The notes under the pieces: generated by a model
The model's database searches: none
The model's input: only the letters and a program-made list of their open reading frames with translations
What the model was told of the DNA's origin: nothing
Shown: one piece after another, positions 8,870-16,555 of the stretch
Layout: the number at the start of each line of letters is the position of its first letter
How positions within the stretch are numbered: position 1 is the first letter of the stretch
Program-made: the position numbers and the translations under genes
NCBI GenBank assembly: GCA_024762375.1
Contig: JANTHQ010000008.1
Location: forward strand, 1-17,064
Origin: Anaerolineaceae bacterium
GTDB lineage: Bacteria > Chloroflexota > Anaerolineae > 4572-78
Direction: 5' to 3'
Length of the DNA: 17,064 bases

Positions 8870-10858
8870 ATGACGGTTGATCAAGAAAATCCCAACCCCC
8901 AACCGATGCCGGAAGATGACTTGCCCGATTGGCTAAAAGAAATTCGCGGTGAAGCGCCGGCGGCAAAGTCGAAACCTGTGTCGCAGAGTGACCTGCCGGA
9001 AGAAACCGTGGCAGATATTGACGAGCTGCCACCGTGGCTGCAAGATGTGCCCGCCGAACCTTTCGAGTTGGAAGAAATAGAACTCGAAGCGGAAGAAGGC
9101 GTAGAAGGGCTGACTGAATCGGCTGTTGAATCCACGGCAGAAGAGCCATCGGCTGTTGAAACCGAAGCAGACGCGTCAATTTCGATTGATGAAACTGTCG
9201 AACCGGAAACTGTAACCGACGAGACAGAGGAAGCCGTGGGCAAAGAACTGTGGGAGAAAATTCTGGCAGAAGAAGGCGTTTCGCTGGAAGATGTGCCTGA
9301 AGAACGCCCCGAAGGCGCAGAAGATATGTCGGTGAGAGATTGGATGCAAGCCACCGCCGATGAATCTGCCAAACGCTTGGCGGCTGCCGATGCCGAACCT
9401 GTGGCCAGCGCAGAACCGGCTGTCGAATCGGAAGCGACTCCCGAAATGGAGACTGAACCGCCCGAATGGTTGAATGAGGAAAATGTCACCATCGAAGAAC
9501 CTGCCGCTGAAGCGGTTGATGATGGCATGGTTATCGAAAATGAACTGCCCGATTGGCTGAAAGATGAATCTGTGCCGGAGATGGGCGCAGAGACGCCATC
9601 GTGGTTGAGCGATGAGAGTATCATCGCTGCCGCATCGGATATTCCGGGCGCACCCACCGAAACGGCAGAACCGGTTGCCGATGCCGCCGAATCAGTGGAT
9701 GAAGCGTTGCCCGATTGGTTGAAGGATGATTCAATTGCCGATACCGGAGCGGTTGACACCGAGACGCCATCGTGGTTGGGTGATGAAAGTGTTATCGAAC
9801 CGGCAGAGGAAGAACCCGTGGCGGCAGAACCGGTCGCAGAAGTTGAGGCTGAAATAGCGAAAGAAGAATTGCCCGACTGGTTGAAAGAAGACCAGTTGCC
9901 GGAAGCAGAAGAAACAGTCCCGGACTGGTTGAGCGACGAAACCGAAACCGAGGTGGCAGATATCGAACCCGCCATAGAAGTTGACACGGCTGAAATGGCA
10001 GATGCAGTCGTGGAAGATGACATGGTTGTTGCTGAAGAATTACCCGACTGGTTAAAAGAAGATGTTACCGCAGACACAGGCGAGGTCGATACTGAAGTGC
10101 CATCGTGGTTGGCAGACGAAAGCATTATCGAAGAGCCGGTGAGTGAAGCAGAGGTTGTCGCCGAAGATATAGTTTTTGACGACGAAGAATTGCCCGATTG
10201 GCTGCAAGAAGGCGAAGAACTGTGGACAGAGGAATCTGAAGCGGTTGTGGCAGAGACTGACACCGAAGAAGCCTCGGTTGAAGAAGCGGAAGCCGAGGTG
10301 GAAGAAACGCCCGACTGGCTGACGGCTGAGGCGGAAGTGGAAGAAGCGGAAGTCGAGGCGGAAGAAACGCCCGACTGGTTGACGGCCGAAGCGGAAGTGG
10401 AAGAAACGGAAGCTGAGGTGGAAGAAACACCCGACTGGCTGACGGCTGAAGCGGAAGTGGAGGCAGAAGCAGTGACGGAGGTTGCTGCTGAACCAACAAT
10501 GGAAACGCCGGAGGAAGTCGAACCGGCAGAGCGAGCGGCGGAAACTGTAGAAATCGCTGCCGAACCGGTTGAACAACCGGTAGAAGTTGAACCGGTGGTC
10601 GCCGAGTCAGCAGATGAGTTGTTCGCTACCGCTGAAAATGCGCTGAAAGTTGGTCAGGTCGAAGAGGCGTTGCAGAGTTTCGGCACAATGATTGAAAAAT
10701 CTGAAAATTTGGAAGCGATTGTGGACACATTAACTGCCCATCTCGATGCGTATGCGGATAACCCGGCAATATTTGAAACACTGGGCGATGCGCAAACCCG
10801 ATTAGGGCAACTGAACAAAGCCTTCCAATCATACAAAGCTGCATTGCGAAAACTGTAA
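8870..10858 (+). CDS. Highly acidic PDWL-repeat protein with C-terminal TPR region
   Basis: A 662-residue soluble protein, extremely rich in Glu, Asp, Ala and Val, with few basic residues and no signal peptide or membrane segment. About sixteen short motifs of the form (L/T)P(D/S)WL recur, with Trp at 21, 56, 158, 200, 229, 245, 283, 302, 337, 353, 393, 413, 443, 483, 503 and 523. Residues 226-420 form longer units of about 54-56 residues, each with an LPDWLK motif and a PSWL/PDWL motif. Residues 470-530 hold three 20-residue repeats. The C-terminus (about 578-662) has one clear terminal TPR, an N-terminal TPR-like helix pair and a degenerate middle. I recall similar acidic TPR proteins in Anaerolineae, but no function is known to me. 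A scaffold role is only a guess: disordered acidic arms displaying short hydrophobic motifs. The start has AGGTGA 4 nt upstream. Confidence 0.88.
   Translation: MTVDQENPNPQPMPEDDLPDWLKEIRGEAPAAKSKPVSQSDLPEETVADIDELPPWLQDVPAEPFELEEIELEAEEGVEGLTESAVESTAEEPSAVETEADASISIDETVEPETVTDETEEAVGKELWEKILAEEGVSLEDVPEERPEGAEDMSVRDWMQATADESAKRLAAADAEPVASAEPAVESEATPEMETEPPEWLNEENVTIEEPAAEAVDDGMVIENELPDWLKDESVPEMGAETPSWLSDESIIAAASDIPGAPTETAEPVADAAESVDEALPDWLKDDSIADTGAVDTETPSWLGDESVIEPAEEEPVAAEPVAEVEAEIAKEELPDWLKEDQLPEAEETVPDWLSDETETEVADIEPAIEVDTAEMADAVVEDDMVVAEELPDWLKEDVTADTGEVDTEVPSWLADESIIEEPVSEAEVVAEDIVFDDEELPDWLQEGEELWTEESEAVVAETDTEEASVEEAEAEVEETPDWLTAEAEVEEAEVEAEETPDWLTAEAEVEETEAEVEETPDWLTAEAEVEAEAVTEVAAEPTMETPEEVEPAERAAETVEIAAEPVEQPVEVEPVVAESADELFATAENALKVGQVEEALQSFGTMIEKSENLEAIVDTLTAHLDAYADNPAIFETLGDAQTRLGQLNKAFQSYKAALRKL
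9545..10129 (+). repeat. Diverged tandem coding repeats of about 162-168 nt
   Basis: Four composite units encode residues about 226-420 of the acidic protein. Their leading Trp residues (229, 283, 337, 393) are 54, 54 and 56 residues apart. Each unit pairs an LPDWLK motif with a PSWL or PDWL motif 16-20 residues later. Copies differ at many bases, so the duplication is old. Confidence 0.7.
10278..10461 (+). repeat. Near-identical 60-nt tandem repeat, about three copies
   Basis: Three in-frame 20-residue copies place TPDWLTAEAEVE at residues 480, 500 and 520. The codons for this motif start at 10307, 10367 and 10427, exactly 60 nt apart. The copies differ at only a few bases, so they are recent or kept uniform, and copy number may vary between strains. 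Confidence 0.85.
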
Positions 10859-10875
10859 ACTTTTTTGCATCAACT

Positions 10876-10899
10876 AACCCGCCTTCGGGCGGGTTTTTT
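10876..10899 (+). terminator. Rho-independent terminator with UUCG tetraloop after the acidic repeat gene
   Basis: An 8-bp perfect stem (10876-10883 with 10888-10895) closes a TTCG loop and is followed by a T run to 10899. It lies 18 nt after the stop codon and separates this gene from ndk. Confidence 0.93.
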
Positions 10900-10917
10900 C
10901 ATGGTTTGATGTAAAAT

Positions 10918-10946
10918 TTGTCAACCGGTGGGCTATCTGTTATAAA
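10918..10946 (+). promoter_or_regulatory. Sigma70-type promoter of ndk
   Basis: TTGTCA (10918-10923) and TATAAA (10941-10946) are 17 nt apart, each matching 5 of 6 consensus bases. The promoter follows the preceding terminator and lies about 34 nt before the ndk start, so ndk is a separate transcript. Confidence 0.72.
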
Positions 10947-10979
10947 AGATGAACCATCAAAATAGGAGATACGATAATT

Positions 10980-11426
10980 GTGGAAAAGACATTCATTATT
11001 TTAAAACCCGATGCTGTTCAGCGGCAACTGGTTGGGCAAATCATTTCTCGATTTGAACAACACGGATTGAAAATTGTCGCGATGAAATTTTTGCAGGTTC
11101 CCCTTTCTTTGGCAGAAGAGCATTATGCAGTACACAAAGAACGCCCGTTTTTCAAAAGTTTAATCGAGTATATCACCGCATCGCCGGTGGTGGCGATGGT
11201 TTTGGAAGGGCCAAACGCCATCCAAATGGCACGAAATGTGGTGGGCGCGACCAATCCGCTCGATGCCGCACCGGGCACCATTCGCGGTGACTTCGGGATG
11301 GAAATCGGCCGCAATTTGGTTCACGCCTCGGATGGCCCAGACACGGCAAAAGCTGAAATCGCCCTTTGGTTTGGCGATGATATCGTTGATTACCAACGTG
11401 CGCTCGAACCGTGGATTTTGGAATAG
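10980..11426 (+). CDS. ndk: Nucleoside diphosphate kinase
   Basis: A 148-residue NDP kinase, which moves the terminal phosphate of ATP to other NDPs and dNDPs through a phospho-histidine. Visible are the KPDAV motif (9-13), the RGDFG segment (102-106) and the active-site His115 in NLVHASDG. Length and motif order are standard. The usual HGSDS around the active site reads HASDG here, a mild variation that keeps the catalytic histidine. The start is GTG at 10980; AGGAG (10964-10968) lies 11 nt upstream, and the conserved EKTFIILKP beginning supports this start. It has its own promoter and terminator and appears monocistronic. Confidence 0.97.
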   Translation: MEKTFIILKPDAVQRQLVGQIISRFEQHGLKIVAMKFLQVPLSLAEEHYAVHKERPFFKSLIEYITASPVVAMVLEGPNAIQMARNVVGATNPLDAAPGTIRGDFGMEIGRNLVHASDGPDTAKAEIALWFGDDIVDYQRALEPWILE

Positions 11427-11437
11427 TTGGATAACTG

Positions 11438-11472
11438 AAAAAGAGCCGCCAAAACCTGGCGGCTCTTTTTTT
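11438..11472. terminator. Bidirectional terminator between ndk and hpf
   Basis: A perfect stem of about 14 bp (11438-11451 with 11457-11470) closes a 5-nt loop and is flanked by A and T runs. The T run to 11472 ends ndk; the A run gives a T-tract on the minus strand for the Tad-comF-hpf transcript. Confidence 0.9.
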
Positions 11473-11489
11473 GATTGCTTCACGTTCGC

Positions 11490-12056
11490 TTAGGCAACAA
11501 CCGGGTCGAGCAGGCCGTAGTTGCCGTCACCGCGGCGGTACAGCACGTTGATGCGCCCCAAATCGGCGTTATAGAAAACAAAGAAATCGTGCGATAGCAG
11601 TTGCATTTGTTCGACGGCTTCGTCTTCATTCATCGGGATAACCGAGAATTGTTTCACGCGAACAATTTTGCGATTCGTCTCATCTTCAATTTGGTCCCAT
11701 ACCTCATCTGATACAACCGGAATATCCTCAGTGCGGATAGATTCCTTTGCCTGCCAGCGTGTTTTGCGTTTGCCTTTCAAACGGGCAATCTGACTGTTCA
11801 ATTTATTCACGGCGTTGTCGATTGCAATGCGTAAATCGTGGCTCCGTTCTTCGGCGCGAAGGATTTTGCGTTTGGTCTGTACCGTAATCTCCGCGATAAA
11901 TCTATCCTGGCTGCTTTTGGTGGCTTCTTTCGAGATTTCTACCCGTGTATCGAGAATATCGGGCAGGAATCGGTCAAATTTGCTCACCTTTTTCTCTATA
12001 TAGGCTTTGGTATCCTCATAGAGATTCATGTTCTTTCCGGTAAGAACCAGTGCCAT
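11490..12056 (-). CDS. hpf: Long-form ribosome hibernation promoting factor
   Basis: A 188-residue protein of the HPF/RaiA/YfiA family. The N-terminal S30AE domain (about 1-95) binds the 30S decoding region, and basic residues cluster at 93-104. A linker leads to a C-terminal domain (about 128-186, including QFSVIPMNEDEAVEQM and the DFFVFYN segment), which in other bacteria dimerises two 70S ribosomes into inactive 100S particles. Its presence makes this the long form. A strong AAAGGAG site sits 7-9 nt before the ATG. The gap to comF is only 45 nt with no obvious promoter, so it is probably read as the last gene of the Tad operon. An extra promoter inside comF cannot be excluded. Confidence 0.95.
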   Translation of the reverse strand: MALVLTGKNMNLYEDTKAYIEKKVSKFDRFLPDILDTRVEISKEATKSSQDRFIAEITVQTKRKILRAEERSHDLRIAIDNAVNKLNSQIARLKGKRKTRWQAKESIRTEDIPVVSDEVWDQIEDETNRKIVRVKQFSVIPMNEDEAVEQMQLLSHDFFVFYNADLGRINVLYRRGDGNYGLLDPVVA

Positions 12057-12101
12057 AATATTACTCCTTTCTAAAGTAAGGATTTAAAACCGGAGCGCGT
12101 G

Positions 12102-12815
12102 CTATTCGGCGCGCGCCAGCGTTAGCGCGTTGACAGATAGTGCCCCAGCGCGTTTTAACGCAGCAGCACACGCGTCGAGCGTGGCTCCGGTTGTGCAAAC
12201 ATCGTCAATAAGCAACACTGCTTTTCCTGAAATCGTACCGGTGCGGCAGACGAACGCATCGGCAACATTGAGTTGTCGCTGGGCGGCGCTCAGGCTCATT
12301 TGCGGTTTGGTGCGCCGTTGCCTGACGAGCGACACAGTATCCACCGGCAGGTTGAGTTCGGCAGCCATATAATCAGCAAGTACTGCCGACTGATTGTACC
12401 CCCGCTGTTTGTGGCGCGATGTGTGTAATGGAACCGGTACGATTACCTGAGCTTTCATTTGATTGATAGTATAGCAAGTTGTGAGCAATGGGGCAAGGGA
12501 TTTTCCCAAAATTTCCATATTTTCGTATTTGAATTTATGGATGGCTTCGCGTAATACACCGGAATGAAACAATGCCACCGAGCGCACGCCGTCAAGCGCT
12601 TCCACCGGATATCGCCGGCATTGTGGGCACGAGGCATCGCTGTGGGGCAGGGGATAGCCGCACACCGCGCATTTGGGTTCGGTGATGGGTTCGATGGTTG
12701 CCAGACAATCGGCGCATAAAAACGTGCCCGGGGTGTGGCAGATGACACATTCCGGCGGATATAGAAAATCTAAAAATGCGTTGTATGCCGAAACAACAGA
12801 CGACATCATTGTCAT
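12102..12815 (-). CDS. comF: ComF family phosphoribosyltransferase-like protein
   Basis: A 237-residue ComF homologue. The N-terminus holds zinc-ribbon cysteines in four pairs (23/26, 34/37, 49/52, 63/66). The C-terminal half is a type I phosphoribosyltransferase fold with the PRPP loop LLIDDVCTTGAT at 201-212. ComF is required for natural DNA uptake in several bacteria, acting in the cytoplasm with the DNA translocation machinery; its enzymatic reaction is unclear. The gene lies 6 nt after DUF192 and so is almost certainly co-transcribed with the Tad genes. No good Shine-Dalgarno is seen, and ATGs at 12815, 12809 and 12806 are all possible starts; translation may rely on coupling with the gene before it. 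Confidence 0.9.
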   Translation of the reverse strand: MTMMSSVVSAYNAFLDFLYPPECVICHTPGTFLCADCLATIEPITEPKCAVCGYPLPHSDASCPQCRRYPVEALDGVRSVALFHSGVLREAIHKFKYENMEILGKSLAPLLTTCYTINQMKAQVIVPVPLHTSRHKQRGYNQSAVLADYMAAELNLPVDTVSLVRQRRTKPQMSLSAAQRQLNVADAFVCRTGTISGKAVLLIDDVCTTGATLDACAAALKRAGALSVNALTLARAE

Positions 12816-12821
12816 AAAAGG

Positions 12822-13169
12822 TTATTCAACTGAAAATTGTAGTTGGTCGCCGATATCGGTGCGGCTGCTGTTGATGACACCCACCGGCAATTCTAAAATA
12901 TAGGCCGACTGCGCCGAATGTTTTCCAATTCGGTTTGGGACGAGATTCCGGTCAAGGCGGATGACCGTTTTTTCGGCGTTGATATACACCACATCAATGG
13001 GATAAGCCATAAAAAACGTGTGGATGCTTTTTTCGCCGACCAGCAGCAACCCCTCTCCCTGCGAAAGGGACGATGTGCCCAGCAAGCCTTTCAACCGCGA
13101 AAGAAAGGTGTTTGCCACGATGCAACGGTCGGCCAACACGGTGTTTTTTGATTGATTCGTAACGCGCAT
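12822..13169 (-). CDS. DUF192 family protein
   Basis: A 115-residue single-domain protein of the DUF192 family, whose biochemical role is not established. The conserved core is visible: SRLKGLLG (24-31), KSIHTFFM (47-54), PIDVVYIN (57-64) and the ELPVG segment near 94-98. Members elsewhere often carry a signal peptide; none is seen here, so it should be cytoplasmic. Its ATG overlaps the tadC stop as TAATG, implying translational coupling, and comF follows after 6 nt. The position suggests a role linked to the Tad pilus or DNA uptake, but this is inference from neighbourhood only. Confidence 0.88.
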   Translation of the reverse strand: MRVTNQSKNTVLADRCIVANTFLSRLKGLLGTSSLSQGEGLLLVGEKSIHTFFMAYPIDVVYINAEKTVIRLDRNLVPNRIGKHSAQSAYILELPVGVINSSRTDIGDQLQFSVE

Positions 13170-14116
13170 TAAAAAATGCCTATTACACCTGAATCAAGAA
13201 TTTGGAGAACGGCAGGGCCCAGCAACACGATAAACAGGGATGGGAAAATCAAAAACACCATCGGGAATAGCATTTTGATGGGGGCTTCTTGCGCTTTTTT
13301 CTCGGCGCGCTGCCGGCGCTGGATGCGCATTTGCTCGGCCTGAATGCGCAACACTTTGGCAATACTCACCCCAAATTGAGTCGCTTGAATGATTGCGGCG
13401 ACAAAACTGGTTACCTCGGCGACACCCATATTCTTTTCCATCTCGCGCAGGGCATCAATCCGCAATTTTCCCAGCCGAATTTCTTGCAGAACACGGGCGA
13501 ATGCCTGTGCCAGTTCGTTGTCCCATTTTTCGGCTACTTTTGCCATAGCGCCCTCAAACCCCAACCCGGCTTCCACGCAGATGACCAGCAAATCCAGCGC
13601 ATCCGGCAGTGATTTGATGATTTCATCTTGTCGCTGTCTGATTTTGCTACCGAGCCATACCCCCGGCAAAATATACCCGATGATGGCGCTAATGGCGCTG
13701 AACAATAGACGGTAGGTTGCCGGTTGTTTGGCAACACTCAGCAGTAAAAATGCAAAAAGCCCCAACCCAATAGCAGTGGCAATTTTTATGCCCATAAAAA
13801 CTTCGGGACTTTTAACGGGGCGACCGGCCAGCTCTAAATTTCGCCGAACCTTTTCTCGAGATTGCTGGGGTGTCATTTGGGCAAATATGTTGGCAACTTT
13901 GTGTAAAAATGGAATGATGACCCGCTCGGAGAACGGCTGCGACATTTCTATTTCTTCAAGCGTTACCGGGGTGCTGCGGCTGGCATATTCTTCCAATCGC
14001 AATTGCACATCGGCAGATGCGGCTCTGGGCAGGTAAATTGCGCCGATAATAATTAAGATTATCGCGCCGACAATAACTATACCCCCGATGATTAAAATAG
14101 TGGGTGTTAAGACCAT
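13169..14116 (-). CDS. tadC: Type II secretion F domain protein TadC (Tad pilus platform)
   Basis: An inner-membrane platform protein of the Tad pilus. From the upstream TTG it is 317 residues; from the preferred ATG, 315. In TTG numbering, an N-terminal helix spans about 8-31, two more about 110-130 and 137-157, and a cytoplasmic T2SSF domain with LPDALDLLVICVEAG covers about 165-280. A C-terminal hydrophobic stretch spans about 284-305. Start choice: GGAG (14127-14130) is 10 nt from the ATG at 14116 but only 4 nt from the TTG at 14122, so ATG is favoured. It follows tadB after about 21 nt and overlaps DUF192 by 1 nt. With TadB it should form the base on which the CpaF motor acts. Confidence 0.92.
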   Translation of the reverse strand: MVLTPTILIIGGIVIVGAIILIIIGAIYLPRAASADVQLRLEEYASRSTPVTLEEIEMSQPFSERVIIPFLHKVANIFAQMTPQQSREKVRRNLELAGRPVKSPEVFMGIKIATAIGLGLFAFLLLSVAKQPATYRLLFSAISAIIGYILPGVWLGSKIRQRQDEIIKSLPDALDLLVICVEAGLGFEGAMAKVAEKWDNELAQAFARVLQEIRLGKLRIDALREMEKNMGVAEVTSFVAAIIQATQFGVSIAKVLRIQAEQMRIQRRQRAEKKAQEAPIKMLFPMVFLIFPSLFIVLLGPAVLQILDSGVIGIF

Positions 14117-14126
14117 GGTCAATTTT

Positions 14127-14130
14127 CTCC
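14127..14130 (-). promoter_or_regulatory. Ribosome binding site deciding the tadC start
   Basis: GGAG on the minus strand is 10 nt from an ATG (14116) and 4 nt from a TTG (14122) in the same frame. The spacing and the codon both favour the ATG. Confidence 0.55.
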
Positions 14131-14137
14131 GGTTAGG

Positions 14138-15142
14138 TTAAATATCAATCCGAACCACTTTTTGAATGGCCACGAAACCGATGATGATTAAAATTAAGCC
14201 GACACCGCTCATTATCCAGCCACACGGTTGAGCCGCACAACTGGTGGGGCCGCCGGTTGAACACGGCAGGAACATACGCCCCATATATTCGTGATTCATT
14301 GCGTATAGCAACAGACTGAGGATGATTGGCAGCAGCGAAATAATATACCCGCTGAGCATACCCTGCGCGGTGAGCGTTTTTATCTCGCCGGCGATGCGCA
14401 CCCGTTCGCGGATAACGAAAGAGATGACTTCCAGAATTTCCGCCAAATTCCCGCCGACTTCGTGCTGAATATTGATGGCGGTCACCATCAAATCAAGGTC
14501 ATCGCTGGGGATGCGGCGCACCATGTTGTTCATCGCCCGCTCGGTAGAGACGCCCAATTGAACTTCGCGCACGACGCGCTGAAATTCTTCGGCGATGGGG
14601 TCTGGCATTTCCGTCCCGACGCTGTCCATCGCCTGCAAAATGGAATAGCCGGAGCGCAATCCGTTGGCCATCAGGTTGATGGCATCGCCCAGTTGGTCGT
14701 TGAACATTTTGAGGCGTTTTCGCTTGCGCGACCCGAGATAGAAACGGGGCAAGAAAAATCCGAGCACGGCTCCGGCGAGTGTCATTGGCATATTGCGATA
14801 GATTAAAAATGCCAATGCTCCGGTGGAAATGATGCTGACAAATATCAGAAGCATATATTCGGTGGGGGTGATGCGCAGGTTTGCTTGGGCCAGTTGCACT
14901 TGAATGTTCTGCACAAACCCTTGTGATTCGATGGCTTCATCGATCGGTTTGGTAAATTTGGCTGCACCGCGTTTCTCGTCTTTTGGCGTATCGGCTGTGT
15001 CTAGTTTGCCGAAATCACCGACATACTGGTCCAAGCGGTCGCGGGTGGTTTTATCGGCACCCGAGCGACCGACCAGCGCGTAAATTAACATGCCGATGCC
15101 GGCCAGCAGCAAAATGCCCAATGCTATAATGGTTGGGTCCAT
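14138..15142 (-). CDS. tadB: Type II secretion F domain protein TadB (Tad pilus platform)
   Basis: A 334-residue inner-membrane platform protein. Helices lie at about 3-24, 96-116, 118-135, 262-281 and 308-327. The cytoplasmic T2SSF domain (about 140-258) contains LGDAINLMANGLRSG and a hallmark HEVGGNLAEIL segment (227-237). It pairs with TadC to form the pilus assembly platform. Oddity: the short loop between the last two helices carries three cysteines (294, 302, 307), which I do not recall from typical TadB. By the inside-out rule this loop would face away from the cytoplasm. A strong AGGGGG site precedes the ATG. The gene sits 14 nt after cpaF and about 15-21 nt before tadC. Confidence 0.93.
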   Translation of the reverse strand: MDPTIIALGILLLAGIGMLIYALVGRSGADKTTRDRLDQYVGDFGKLDTADTPKDEKRGAAKFTKPIDEAIESQGFVQNIQVQLAQANLRITPTEYMLLIFVSIISTGALAFLIYRNMPMTLAGAVLGFFLPRFYLGSRKRKRLKMFNDQLGDAINLMANGLRSGYSILQAMDSVGTEMPDPIAEEFQRVVREVQLGVSTERAMNNMVRRIPSDDLDLMVTAINIQHEVGGNLAEILEVISFVIRERVRIAGEIKTLTAQGMLSGYIISLLPIILSLLLYAMNHEYMGRMFLPCSTGGPTSCAAQPCGWIMSGVGLILIIIGFVAIQKVVRIDI

Positions 15143-15156
15143 CGTCTTCCCCCTGT

Positions 15157-16524
15157 TTAGAACCTACCGCGCGCACCAAAAATATTGGGTGGCAGTTGGA
15201 TGCCCGCATCTTCGATTTTGTCCATAAATTTGGGGCGCAATCCGGTTGGTTTTAACCGCCCGATAACTTTTCCGCCTTCGAAACCCTGCTGCTCGAACAC
15301 GAAAATATCAGAAAGTACCACAACATCCCCTTCCATACCTTGTACTTCGGTGATGGCTACAATTTTCCGCGACCCGTCGCGCATGCGGGCTTGCTGTACG
15401 ATGACATCCACCGCCGACGCGACCTGCTCGCGAATGGCGCGGACGGGTAAATCCATTCCCGCCATCAGGCACATCGTTTCCAAACGGGCGATGGCATCGC
15501 GCGGGGAGTTGGCGTGAGCGGTTGTCAAACTACCATCGTGACCGGTGTTCATTGCCTGCAGCATGTCCAGCGCTTCGCCACCGCGACATTCCCCGACAAC
15601 AATTCGGTCGGGGCGCATGCGCAAGCTGTTGATGACCAACTCTCGAATGGAAACTTCGCCTTTGCCTTCAATATTTGGCGGGCGAGATTCAAGCGTTACC
15701 ACGTGTTCTTTGGCGAGTTGCAATTCAGCCGCATTTTCGATGGTCACAATGCGCTCGTCGTCAGGAATGAAATTCGAACAGATGTTGAGCAGCGTGGTTT
15801 TCCCGGCGCCGGTACCACCCGAAACGACAATGTTGGTTCGAGCCAACACGCAGGCACGCAAAAACTCGGCGGCTTCCGGTGTGATAGAGCCAAATTGGAT
15901 AAGATTTTCGATGGTGAGCGGGGTTTTCGAGAATTTTCGGATGGTCAGTGTGGGCCCATTCAGCGCCAAAGGCGGAATGATGGCGTTCACACGCGAGCCG
16001 TCGGGCAGACGGGCGTCAACCAGCGGTTGCGCTTCGTCAATGCGGCGGCCCAATGGCGACACGATGCGGTCGATGATGCGCAAAACGTGGTCGTCGCTTT
16101 CAAAATTAAGGTTGGTTTTTACCAGTTTCCCCTTTTTCTCCACAAAAATGTGGTTAGGGCCATTAACCATAATTTCTGAAATGGTGTCGTCTGCCAGCAG
16201 TGGTTCCAGCGGGCCGAACCCCAAAATTTCGGCGGCAATCTGCTCAAAAAGCCGTTGGCGTTCTGAACGACTGAGAATAATGGCTTCGGTAGAGAGGATT
16301 TGGTTGAACATTTCCTCCATGGTGCGCCGAATCTCATCGGTTTTGGTAATGTCCATTTGCGGGTCAAGTTCGGCGAGCAGTTTGTCTTGGATGCGCTCTT
16401 TGATGGAGGACATGGTGTTTTGGCTCTGCCGCACCGATGGGGCACGCCGGGCGTGCAATTCTTCTAGCCGGGATGATTGTGATGCGGGGTTTTGGTTTTT
16501 CTCAATACGTTTTAATAATGACAT
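15157..16524 (-). CDS. cpaF: CpaF/TadA family secretion ATPase (Tad pilus motor)
   Basis: A 455-residue cytoplasmic ATPase of the VirB11/PilT superfamily that powers Tad pilus extension and, in some species, retraction. A variable N-terminus (1-70) leads to an N-terminal domain with EIMVNGPNHIFVE (117-129). The ATPase core has Walker A GGTGAGKTT (236-244), an Asp-box region ERIVTIENAAEL (257-268), Walker B RIVVGECRGGE (307-317) and the His box GHDGSLTTAHANS (328-340). The Asp-box reads IEN where I expect IED, a possible Asp-to-Asn change at 264. All other catalytic residues are present. An AGGAGTG site precedes the ATG by about 6 nt. It is 31 nt after the cpaE-like gene and 14 nt before tadB, so co-transcription is very likely. 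Confidence 0.96.
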   Translation of the reverse strand: MSLLKRIEKNQNPASQSSRLEELHARRAPSVRQSQNTMSSIKERIQDKLLAELDPQMDITKTDEIRRTMEEMFNQILSTEAIILSRSERQRLFEQIAAEILGFGPLEPLLADDTISEIMVNGPNHIFVEKKGKLVKTNLNFESDDHVLRIIDRIVSPLGRRIDEAQPLVDARLPDGSRVNAIIPPLALNGPTLTIRKFSKTPLTIENLIQFGSITPEAAEFLRACVLARTNIVVSGGTGAGKTTLLNICSNFIPDDERIVTIENAAELQLAKEHVVTLESRPPNIEGKGEVSIRELVINSLRMRPDRIVVGECRGGEALDMLQAMNTGHDGSLTTAHANSPRDAIARLETMCLMAGMDLPVRAIREQVASAVDVIVQQARMRDGSRKIVAITEVQGMEGDVVVLSDIFVFEQQGFEGGKVIGRLKPTGLRPKFMDKIEDAGIQLPPNIFGARGRF

Positions 16525-16555
16525 ATTTCACTCCTGATTGGAGGTGGGCAATTGG

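Noticed and set aside
8881..10263. A 460-codon Ser/Thr-rich open frame on the minus strand
   Set aside because: It mirrors the Glu/Ala/Asp-rich repeats of the acidic protein; biased codons on one strand leave the other free of stops. The plus frame has the promoter, ribosome site and TPR end.
10278..10461. Regular 60-nt spacing considered as a CRISPR array
   Set aside because: The repeats are contiguous with no unique spacers, lie in frame inside a gene and encode the PDWL motif.
10052..10576. A 174-codon Phe/Arg-rich minus-strand frame with regular repeats
   Set aside because: Its repeats are only the complement of the 60-nt coding repeat. No ribosome site or domain supports it.
12057..12101. 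Separate hpf promoter or terminator after comF
   Set aside because: The 45-nt gap has a strong ribosome site but no convincing -35/-10 pair, and its GC-rich dyad lacks a T-tract.
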